A DNA stretch of 35,513 nucleotides from Phreatobacter sp. Its GTDB lineage: Bacteria; Pseudomonadota; Alphaproteobacteria; Rhizobiales; Phreatobacteraceae. The stretch's first letter is position 1; each line of letters opens with the position of its first letter. The notes under the pieces were generated by a model. It was not told the origin of the DNA, made no database searches, and saw only the letters and a program-made list of their open reading frames with translations. Both the position numbers and the translations under genes were made by a program. Positions 27,399-34,418 of this stretch are shown here, piece after piece. Where the stretch lies: assembly GCA_019749835.1 (NCBI GenBank), contig JAIEPJ010000275.1, positions 1 to 35,513 on the forward strand, read 5' to 3'.

Positions 27399-28730
27399 TC
27401 AGGTCGGCGGGCGGATTTTCTCCAGGGACTCGGCCATCATGGCGATGGACACCGACCCGTAGCGGCGCGACGTCGTCGCCTGCGCATGGCCGACAATGGC
27501 ATCGGTGATCTTCTCCGGCACACCTTCGGCGAAGGCCTGCTCCTTGAACCAGTGACGCCACGCATGGTTCGGATCGACTTTCGCGTCCCGGCCGATGCCC
27601 AGATCCAGCGAATGGAGCCAGTCGCTCAGCCGTCGGAGTGTGCTGCGGGCCGGATGATAGACCGATGGCCCGATTTCCACGGTGATCACCGGCTGCAATC
27701 CGTTCACCGCGAGGGGCTTTTCGATGAAAAGCCGCTCCCTTTCGGTCTTCTCGACGAAGGCCAGGAAGCCCCGCGCCAGGATCGCCGAGTGAATCGGCAC
27801 CAGCCGCTCCGAAGCGGCGGTCTTGATCGGTCCCGCCTGGCGGCTAATCCTGACACACCAGATGCCCTCGACCTGGACGACGTCCTGCTTGCGCAGATTG
27901 GCGATGGCCGCCACCCGGCTGCCGGTCAGTGCCGTCAGCCAGGGGATCCAGCGGCGCGCGGCGAGCGTCTGCCGGTCGGCCGCGGCCAGAATGCCCCGCG
28001 CCTGAACGGGCGAAAACGCCTTCATCGATTGGGTCGCGGCCAGCCTTTCCGGCTTGAAGCGGATTCCGCTCGTCGGATTGCCGGTCACGAACTCGTTTTC
28101 CACGGCGAACTGAAACAGCGCGCGGAGCGCAGCAAAGTCGGAATGGCGCGCCGTTCGCAGCCGCCGCCCCGTCGCGATGAGATGATCGCGATAGGCCCGG
28201 ATGTCGTGGGGAGTGACGTCCTGCGGCCGGTCATGCCCCAGAAAAACGACGAACCGCTGGACGAGAACGCGCCAGTAGGGCGGCGTGGTCGGCGCTCCGC
28301 CCGACTGCACATGCTGGAGTGCCCAGGCCTCGAACAACTCCGCGAAGGTCCGTTTCTGCTGGTCGGCGCATCCGGCATCACCGCGCGCCTCGGCAACGAT
28401 GCCGGGGCCCGGCATCGCGTTCAGATTCGCATGCGGCGCCTGACGGCTATCGCGCACCGCGATACCTACGCCTTGAGCGCTTCGCTCTAGTTCCAGAAGA
28501 CGAACAACCACCTGGTTGGCGACAACCGACACCGCACTGCGGGCATCGTCGAAGGATCTGCTCGCAAGCGGCAAGGCCACCTCGTCATCGACATCAACAC
28601 AGAACCGGAAACAGTCATAGACGACGTCGACCGCAAGGTTCCGATACTTCCTGACAACCGTCGTCGGCAGCGGGATCGCGAAGAAAACGCGTCCCTCCCG
28701 ATCGATGCGGATATCAAGACCTTGCTGCAT
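27399..28730 (-). CDS. Tyrosine recombinase / phage-type integrase
   Basis: 443 residues. An N-terminal region of about 125 residues of no recognised type is followed by a SAM-like core-binding domain (about 126-215, FAELFEAWALQHVQ to ALFQFAVENEF) and the catalytic domain. All catalytic residues are present: Arg272 (ALTGSRVAAI), Lys303 (IKTAASERLVPIH), His389 and Arg392 (NHAWRHWF), His415 (IVGHAQATTSRRYG) and Tyr424. It should cut and rejoin DNA through a 3'-phosphotyrosine. ATG 28730 has AGGA 8 bases upstream; a GTG at 28751 is in frame but without a site. It is convergent with the second porin. No excisionase, phage gene, tRNA target or second integrase is nearby, so its partner DNA is not obvious. 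The N-terminal part is less GC-rich than its surroundings, suggesting transfer. Confidence 0.9.
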   Translation of the reverse strand: MQQGLDIRIDREGRVFFAIPLPTTVVRKYRNLAVDVVYDCFRFCVDVDDEVALPLASRSFDDARSAVSVVANQVVVRLLELERSAQGVGIAVRDSRQAPHANLNAMPGPGIVAEARGDAGCADQQKRTFAELFEAWALQHVQSGGAPTTPPYWRVLVQRFVVFLGHDRPQDVTPHDIRAYRDHLIATGRRLRTARHSDFAALRALFQFAVENEFVTGNPTSGIRFKPERLAATQSMKAFSPVQARGILAAADRQTLAARRWIPWLTALTGSRVAAIANLRKQDVVQVEGIWCVRISRQAGPIKTAASERLVPIHSAILARGFLAFVEKTERERLFIEKPLAVNGLQPVITVEIGPSVYHPARSTLRRLSDWLHSLDLGIGRDAKVDPNHAWRHWFKEQAFAEGVPEKITDAIVGHAQATTSRRYGSVSIAMMAESLEKIRPPT

Positions 28731-29186
28731 TGATATTTTTCCTACCAACACATGAACTCGAAAGATTAGGATCGCAACATCGACGCATTTTCAAGGCGCT
28801 CCGTGAAACAGGAGAATCACCGGGAGCGCAATGAGCTGCAGCAATGCCCGCTATCGATGTTTTTAATTTACTTTTCGGAGCGATTATAGGTCTTTATGAC
28901 CGTTTTGCAACGAATTTCGAATGCTAATCACATCATTTACGGCACCAATGATGCGCGATTACTGGCATTTTTTCTTAATTCACAATAGAATGAACGTCTT
29001 TGCGGGCATTTTGGCGCGCTGTGCAGCGCATGCGGGCATTTTCATGAATTTTGCGCGCATGAGGCAAACAAATGATGGAAGAGCCGCGATGAAGACGATC
29101 AATGCAGGATCCTTAAGCAACCATTGGGATCATTTTGTACGCGATGCTACCCATTATCGGCCAGGAACATCGTCCTATTTTGCCCT
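28731..29186. other. AT-rich non-coding region upstream of the integrase
   Basis: 456 bases with much lower GC than the rest of the window. It lies between the integrase start and the Lrp-type gene stop, both on the minus strand. It contains three copies of GGCATTTT and a 14-base palindrome (listed separately). Open frames here are short and overlap the regulator gene; none has a convincing start or family. The composition suggests imported DNA or an integrase attachment/control region. Confidence 0.6.
28964..29042. repeat. Direct repeats TGCGGGCATTTT flanking a palindrome
   Basis: TGCGGGCATTTT occurs at 29001-29012 and 29031-29042, a 30-base period, with the core GGCATTTT again at 28964-28971. 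The palindrome GCGCTG-TG-CAGCGC sits exactly between the two full copies at 29016-29029. The layout resembles protein-binding arrays such as recombinase arm sites or an operator. Confidence 0.6.
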
Positions 29187-29654
29187 TCACGCCTTGGCCG
29201 CGACCGGCACCTCGTAGGCCGTGGTCGACTTGATTCGCTCCATCGCGAAGCGCGAGGTGACGTTCTTCAGCGGGATGGTATCGATCAGCCGCTTGTAGAA
29301 GGCGTCATAGGCGGCCATGTCGGTCACGACCACGCGCAGCATGTAGTCGACATCGCCGGCCATCCGGTAGAATTCCATCACCTCCGACATGCCCGAAACC
29401 GTCTCGGCGAAGCGCGCGAGCCATTCCCGGGAATGATCGGAGGTCTCGATGGACACGAAGACCGTCAGGCCGAGCCCGAGCTTTTCCGGAGAGACCAGCG
29501 CGACGCGCTTGATGATATATCCCGCCGCCTCGAGCTTCTGGATACGTTTCCAGCAAGGGGTCTGGGACAGGTTGATGCGGGAGGCGAGCTCGGCGATCGA
29601 GATCGCCGCATCGTCCTGCAGGAAGGTGAGGATCTTCCGGTCGATGGCATCCAT
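29187..29654 (-). CDS. Lrp/AsnC-family transcriptional regulator
   Basis: 155 residues, the standard Lrp/AsnC size. The N-terminal helix-turn-helix (1-60) is MDAIDRKILTFLQDDAAISI, then ELASRINLSQTPCWKRIQKL; the Lrp hallmark SxTPCWKRIxKLExAGxI is intact. The RAM effector/oligomerisation domain (about 65-150) contains VMEFYRMAGDVDYMLRVVV. These proteins form octamers that bind amino acids and bend DNA. It is divergent from the leader ORF and short-chain dehydrogenase, the usual layout when the regulator controls the neighbour. ATG 29654 starts the conserved MDxIDRKIL. Confidence 0.93.
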   Translation of the reverse strand: MDAIDRKILTFLQDDAAISIAELASRINLSQTPCWKRIQKLEAAGYIIKRVALVSPEKLGLGLTVFVSIETSDHSREWLARFAETVSGMSEVMEFYRMAGDVDYMLRVVVTDMAAYDAFYKRLIDTIPLKNVTSRFAMERIKSTTAYEVPVAAKA

Positions 29655-29894
29655 GGTCTTGCCCCTGGTGACGCCGGGCTCGGTGCGGCCCGCAAAAGAA
29701 AATTGTCGCTTCTTACCGCAGTCTTTCGGCTCCCTCACGCAATATTTTTTCTCCTGCCGCAACGATAGTCGCGGTCTCCACCACAGCGTGACGCGACGCT
29801 GCACGTCAGGTCCTGCAGCGATGGGCCCCTTGCATCGGCGCGAGCCTGCCAGCACTTTGGCGCCAGCGGCCATCCGCCCAAGACCGCAGAGGAA
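29655..29894. promoter_or_regulatory. Divergent regulatory region between the Lrp gene and the dehydrogenase operon
   Basis: About 240 bases with a notably AT-rich patch (29693-29752, including AAAGAAAATTG and CAATATTTTTTC) in GC-rich surroundings. Lrp proteins favour AT-rich, bendable DNA, so this is the likely control region for both directions. No exact operator or promoter boxes could be defined. Confidence 0.4.
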
Positions 29895-29900
29895 ATGACC

Positions 29901-29978
29901 ATGTCCACCGTTACGGCCGGCCCGCCCCGGCGCCTCCCCTTCATCGACGTTCCCGCCGCGGGGAGGCTCGCGCGATGA
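29901..29978 (+). CDS. Short leader ORF coupled to the dehydrogenase
   Basis: 25 codons, MSTVTAGPPRRLPFIDVPAA then GRLAR, ending in TGA that overlaps the dehydrogenase start as ATGA (29975-29978). AGAGGA at 29888-29893 lies 7 bases before ATG 29901, a better ribosome site than the dehydrogenase has by itself. An in-frame ATG at 29895 is too close to it. The peptide matches nothing I know. It may serve to load ribosomes onto the dehydrogenase, or be the head of a gene whose body was deleted. Confidence 0.5.
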   Translation: MSTVTAGPPRRLPFIDVPAAGRLAR

Positions 29979-30748
29979 GCCAGCCCTCGACATCCCTGTC
30001 CCTCGCCGGGCTCAATGCCCTCGTCATCGGCGGCTCCAGCGGCATCGGCGAGGCCATCGCCCATGGCTATGCCGAGGCCGGAGCCCGCGTCGCCATCGCC
30101 GCTCGCAGCCCGGACAAGCTGCAGGAGGCCGCCGCGCGCCTCGCCGCCGCCTATCCCGGGTCGAAGGGCTATGTCGCTGACGTCACCGATGCGGGCCAGC
30201 TGGAGGAACTCGCCGCCACGGTGGCGCGCGACTTCGGGCCGGTGGACATCCTCGTACCGTGCCAGGGCACAACGATCATCAAGCCGACGCTGGATTTCAC
30301 CCCGGCGGAGATCGACCTGATTTTCCGCACCAACCAGACGAGCGTGTTCTTTTCCTGCACCACCTTCGGCCGGGCCATGGTCGCGCGCGGCAGCGGCGCC
30401 ATCATCAACATCGCCTCGCTCTCGGCCCATCGCGGCTGGCCCAAGGCCTGCCCCTATGCCATGACCAAACATGCCGTCGTCGGCCTGACGCAGACCCTGG
30501 CGTCGGAGTGGGCACCGCAGGGCGTCAGGGTCAACGCCATCTCGCCGGGCTTCTTCATGACCGAACTGAACGCCGCGAAGATGCCGGCGGACCGCAAGGA
30601 GAACGCCTTGCGCCGCACCCCGATGGGCCGCTGGGGCCAGACACGGGAACTGGTGGGCGCCGCGGTCTATCTCGCGTCACCGGCCGCCAGCTTCGTCACC
30701 GGAACCGTCATCGCGGTCGACGGCGGCTATCTCGCTTCCGGAATCTAA
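29975..30748 (+). CDS. Short-chain dehydrogenase/reductase
   Basis: 257 residues of a classical SDR. The cofactor loop is GGSSGIG (19-25), with Arg44 after the second strand, in AARS, favouring NADP(H). The catalytic set is Asn120, Ser148 (NIASLSAHRG), Tyr161 and Lys165 (YAMTK). The C-terminal SPGFFMTELN and ITGT-like VTGTVIAVDGGY are typical of the FabG/gluconate-dehydrogenase-like group. The substrate is unknown. It starts within the stop of the upstream leader ORF and is divergent from the Lrp-type regulator, its likely controller. Confidence 0.92.
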   Translation: MSQPSTSLSLAGLNALVIGGSSGIGEAIAHGYAEAGARVAIAARSPDKLQEAAARLAAAYPGSKGYVADVTDAGQLEELAATVARDFGPVDILVPCQGTTIIKPTLDFTPAEIDLIFRTNQTSVFFSCTTFGRAMVARGSGAIINIASLSAHRGWPKACPYAMTKHAVVGLTQTLASEWAPQGVRVNAISPGFFMTELNAAKMPADRKENALRRTPMGRWGQTRELVGAAVYLASPAASFVTGTVIAVDGGYLASGI

Positions 30749-30806
30749 ACCCACGTTTCCGCGTGATTCCGGCCGGTTCCCTGGCGGGGAATGTTGTCTC
30801 GCCGGG
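30738..30806 (+). terminator. Hairpins at the end of the dehydrogenase gene
   Basis: CCGGAATC (30738-30745) and GATTCCGG (30765-30772) form an 8-bp inverted repeat that straddles the dehydrogenase stop. A second stem, CCTGGCG/CGCCGGG, lies at 30780-30806. Neither has a T-tract, so termination or attenuation is only possible. Confidence 0.35.
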
Positions 30807-30883
30807 GAGCAGTCCCCATAATGGTTGGACCGGCGCCCGCCGCCCGGTTCCCAGCCATGATGTTCGAGGACGAAGGCCGCCCG

Positions 30884-32722
30884 ATGCCGCACGACACCCC
30901 GTTGATCGCCACCATCGTCGCCGGTCTCGGGCTCGCCTTCATCCTCGGTCTCATCGCCAATCGTCTGAAACTGCCGACCCTCGTCGGCTACCTGCTCGCC
31001 GGCATTCTCATCGGGCCGCATACGCCGGGATACGTCGCCGACCAGAAGCTCGGCACCGAACTCGCCGAGATGGGCGTCATCCTGCTGATGTTCGGTGTTG
31101 GCCTGCATTTCTCGCTCAAGGACCTGCTGTCCGTGCGCGCCATCGCGGTTCCCGGCGCCGTCGTGCAGATGGCGACGGCGACGCTGTTGGGCATGGGACT
31201 GGCCTGGCTGCTCGGCTGGCCGATGGGAGCCGGAATCGTCTTTGGCCTCGCCCTGTCGGTCGCCAGCACCGTGGTCCTGCTCAGGGCGCTGCAGGAGCGC
31301 CGCATCATCGAGACCGAGCGTGGCCGCATCGCAGTCGGATGGCTCATTGTCGAGGACATTGCCATGGTCCTGGCGCTGGTCCTGCTGCCGGCGCTGGCGG
31401 GCGTGCTGGGCGGGGCGACCCAGACGAGTGCCGCGAGCGATCCCCTGGTGCAATGGCTCGGCCTCGGCGTCGGCGGGGTCATCCTCGTCACCCTGCTGAA
31501 GGTGCTCGGTTTCGTCGCGGTGATGCTGGGGCTCGGCCGGAAGGTCATCCCCTGGCTGCTGCACTATGTCGCCCATACCGGGTCGCGCGAACTGTTCCGC
31601 CTTGCCGTGCTCGCCATCGCGCTCGGCGTCGCCTTCGGTGCTGCCAAGCTCTTCGGCGTCTCCTTCGCGCTCGGCGCCTTCTTCGCCGGCATGATCATGA
31701 GCGAATCCGAACTCAGCCACCGCGCCGCGGAAGAATCGCTGCCGCTGCGCGACGCCTTCTCGGTGCTGTTCTTCGTCTCTGTCGGCATGCTGTTCAACCC
31801 CTGGACTTTGCTGACCGCCACCTGGCCGATCCTGGCAACGCTCTTCATCATCATCATCGGCAAGTCGCTGGCCGCCTTCCTGATCGTCGTCGCCTTCCGC
31901 TACCCCGCCGGAACCGCCCTGACGATCTCCGCATCACTGGCCCAGATCGGCGAGTTCTCGTTCATTCTCGCCGAGCTGGGCGTCGGGCTGAAGCTCCTGC
32001 CGCCCGAGGGCCGCGACCTGATCCTCGCCGGCGCCATCCTGTCCATCATGCTGAACCCTGCCGTCTTCGCCGGCATCGGCTGGCTCAAGCGGCGGTTCGA
32101 CCTGAATGCCGCACAGCCCTCCGAAGCGGCCGCGCGCGGAGAGGCACCCGCGCCGCCCCCTGCGGCAGCCCCCGTCGCGGACGACGAGACGCCGCAGAGC
32201 ACGGGGCTCTCCGGACATACGATCCTCGTCGGCTATGGGCGGGTGGGCAGCCTCGTCGGCGAGGGCCTCCGCGCCAAGGGCCTGCCCTATCTCGTCATCG
32301 AGGATGCGACCCGGCCACAGGCTCGCCTGCGCCATGAGGGAGTCGAGACCATCACGGGCAACGCCGTCCAGGAGGACATCCTTGCCAGCGCCAACATCGC
32401 CGGCGCCAAGCGCCTGATCGTCGCTATTCCCAATGCCTTCGAGGCCGGCCAGATCATCGAGACGGCGAAAGCGGCCAATCCGGGCCTGGACATCATCGCA
32501 CGGGCCCATTCGGACGCCGAGGTCGATCACCTGAAGGGCCTCGGCGCCGGCGTGGTCATCATGGGTGAAAGGGAAATCGCGCGCGGCATCATCGCCGAGA
32601 TTCCCGGGTTGACGCGGCAGGGAGCGGCGGCTGGCACCGCCCATCCCCACGACCTTCCCTTCGTCGCGCTGGACGAGCCGGGGGCGCCAGCGTCCGCCGC
32701 TGATCCCAAGCCCGCGACCTGA
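30884..32722 (+). CDS. ybaL: CPA2-family cation:proton antiporter, YbaL type
   Basis: 612 residues. About twelve transmembrane helices (residues 7-400) form the Na+/H+ exchanger domain, beginning PHDTPLIATIVAGLGLAFIL with LVGYLLAGILIGPHTPG and LLMFGVGLHFSLKDLLSV, very close to E. coli YbaL. ALGAFFAGMIMSESELSHRA is the conserved exchange-site region. After an Ala/Pro linker, a TrkA-N/RCK domain (about 440-570) has the Rossmann motif ILVGYGRVGSLVGEGL for nucleotide binding. It probably exports K+ or Na+ in exchange for H+. ATG 30884 has GAAGG 7 bases upstream and aligns with the family start; earlier in-frame ATGs add unrelated residues. Confidence 0.93.
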   Translation: MPHDTPLIATIVAGLGLAFILGLIANRLKLPTLVGYLLAGILIGPHTPGYVADQKLGTELAEMGVILLMFGVGLHFSLKDLLSVRAIAVPGAVVQMATATLLGMGLAWLLGWPMGAGIVFGLALSVASTVVLLRALQERRIIETERGRIAVGWLIVEDIAMVLALVLLPALAGVLGGATQTSAASDPLVQWLGLGVGGVILVTLLKVLGFVAVMLGLGRKVIPWLLHYVAHTGSRELFRLAVLAIALGVAFGAAKLFGVSFALGAFFAGMIMSESELSHRAAEESLPLRDAFSVLFFVSVGMLFNPWTLLTATWPILATLFIIIIGKSLAAFLIVVAFRYPAGTALTISASLAQIGEFSFILAELGVGLKLLPPEGRDLILAGAILSIMLNPAVFAGIGWLKRRFDLNAAQPSEAAARGEAPAPPPAAAPVADDETPQSTGLSGHTILVGYGRVGSLVGEGLRAKGLPYLVIEDATRPQARLRHEGVETITGNAVQEDILASANIAGAKRLIVAIPNAFEAGQIIETAKAANPGLDIIARAHSDAEVDHLKGLGAGVVIMGEREIARGIIAEIPGLTRQGAAAGTAHPHDLPFVALDEPGAPASAADPKPAT

Positions 32723-32739
32723 AGGCCCGATCGGGAGCC

Positions 32740-34317
32740 TCAGGCGCGCTTGAGGCTCCACGGATAGGGCGCCGAGCCGTGGGCCATGCCGGTGAGCGTC
32801 TTGCGATAGGCCGTACGCAGGGTGAACTGGCCGAGCGGCACCGTCGCCACCTCGTCGAGCGCCAGACGGCCGAGTTCCTTGGCGGCCTTCTGCTGGCCCG
32901 CCGTATCGGAGGCGTAGAGCCATTCCTCGGTCAGCGCCTCGGCCTTCGGACTGTCCCACCAGCCGAACCAGCCGCGTGCGCCCTGCCCGCGCACCAGCAG
33001 CGATGTGGCGGGCGTGCCCCAGCCGGACGCCGGGCCCGTCGTGTGGAAGATGCTCCAGCCGCCCTTGTCGGTCGCCTCGCGACTGCCGCGGCGCTGGATG
33101 ACGGTGCCCCAGTCGGTCTCGGCCAGTTCCACGCTCATGCCGATCTTCTGCAGGATATCGGCGGTCACCTGCCCAAGCGGACCGATATCCGGAAAATCGG
33201 TCGGGTTGATGATGACGACCTTTTCACCGGCATAGCCCGAAGCCTGAAGGGCCGCCTTGGCCTTGTCGATCGACTGCGGCATCAGGTCCTCCTGCTCGCC
33301 GCTATAATAGGGCGTGCCCTGCGGCCAGAGGCTCCGGCAGAGCGTCCAGGCCGAGGTGTCGTTGCCCTGCGACCCCCGCATATAGTCTTCCTGCAGCGCC
33401 GCCATCCTCACGGCTTGGCGAACCTTCACATTGTTGAACGGGGCCTGCAGGTGGTTGAGCCGCATGATGGCCAGGCGGCCGGAGGGATCGGTGACCTCGC
33501 GGGTGATGTCGCGCGAACGTGCGAGCAGCGGCTGCAGGTCGGCGGGCGGGCGTTCCCACCAGTCCATCTCGCCGCGGACGATCGCATTGGCGGCCGTCGA
33601 GGGGTCGGGGAGGATGTGCCACTCGATACGCGGGAAATGGGCGACCTTGGCGCCTGCTCCGCGGCTCGCAGCCTCCTGGCGCGGCACGTAGCCGTCGAAC
33701 TTCTCGTAGACCACGCGGCTGCCGGAATTGTACTCGCCGGCGACGAAGCGGTAGGGGCCCGAGCCAATCATCTCGGTGACCTGACGGGTGGCTTCCGTCT
33801 TGGCGTGGCGCTCGGGCATGATGAAGGCTGGCGTGTCGGGTTTGCCGAGCGCGTCGAGCAGCAGAGGGAAGGGCCGCTTCAGCTTCAGGTCGAACGTGCG
33901 GTCGTCGACCACCTGCCAGCTGTCGATGACCCGCGCGACCAACTGGCCGAAGGAATCGCGCTGCGTCCAGCGCATGATGGAGGTGATGCAATCGACGGGA
34001 CGGACCGGTTCGCCGTCATGGAACTTCAGGCCGGCGCGCAGCTGGAACCGCCAGCGGAGCCCGTTGTCGAGAACCTCGTGGCCCTCGGCCATCTGCGGCC
34101 GCGCGACGAAGTCCATGTCGGCGGCATAGAGCGTGTCATAGACATAGTAGCCGTGGTTGTTGGTGACGGTCGCGGTCGTCCAGATCGGGTCGAGCGAGGA
34201 CAGGTTCGCCTGTGGAATGAAGCGCATGGTGGAGGCGCGCCAGTCCTGCGCCAGGGCCGGTGCCGCCACCAGCGAGACGGCAGCCGCCTTCAGCAGCGAA
34301 CGTCGATCGATACCCAT
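32740..34317 (-). CDS. ABC transporter substrate-binding protein, family 5, Tat-exported
   Basis: 525 residues with a twin-arginine signal, DRRSLLKAAAVSLVAAPALA, cleaved before QDW. The mature protein is SBP_bac_5 type: STMRFIPQANLSSLDPIWTT, then RWRFQLRAGLKFHDGEPV, MIGSGPYRFVAGEY and LNHLQAPFNNVKVRQAVRMA. It should bind peptides or similar small ligands in the periplasm. GGGGAG 8 bases upstream supports ATG 34317. It follows the amidase gene by 101 bases on the same strand, so the ligand may be an amide or peptide that the amidase then hydrolyses. No permease genes are seen before the window edge. It is related to the protein at 7469-9061. Confidence 0.9.
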   Translation of the reverse strand: MGIDRRSLLKAAAVSLVAAPALAQDWRASTMRFIPQANLSSLDPIWTTATVTNNHGYYVYDTLYAADMDFVARPQMAEGHEVLDNGLRWRFQLRAGLKFHDGEPVRPVDCITSIMRWTQRDSFGQLVARVIDSWQVVDDRTFDLKLKRPFPLLLDALGKPDTPAFIMPERHAKTEATRQVTEMIGSGPYRFVAGEYNSGSRVVYEKFDGYVPRQEAASRGAGAKVAHFPRIEWHILPDPSTAANAIVRGEMDWWERPPADLQPLLARSRDITREVTDPSGRLAIMRLNHLQAPFNNVKVRQAVRMAALQEDYMRGSQGNDTSAWTLCRSLWPQGTPYYSGEQEDLMPQSIDKAKAALQASGYAGEKVVIINPTDFPDIGPLGQVTADILQKIGMSVELAETDWGTVIQRRGSREATDKGGWSIFHTTGPASGWGTPATSLLVRGQGARGWFGWWDSPKAEALTEEWLYASDTAGQQKAAKELGRLALDEVATVPLGQFTLRTAYRKTLTGMAHGSAPYPWSLKRA

Positions 34318-34418
34318 GGACACGTCTCCCCTTGCGGTAGGCGCATCCTTCCTGCGGGCGCGCCCTGCGGCATCGTGGCGCGGCCGGAGGCACCTGGCAA
34401 TCCCGGCCGCGCGGCTCG

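Noticed and set aside
27292-29186. Prophage or integrative island
   Set aside because: Apart from the recombinase there are no phage, conjugation or transposase genes, no tRNA target and no visible long att repeats.
28921-29217. 98-codon plus-strand ORF in the AT-rich gap
   Set aside because: No ribosome site, overlaps the 3' end of the Lrp-type gene, and its last third is the regulator's antisense.
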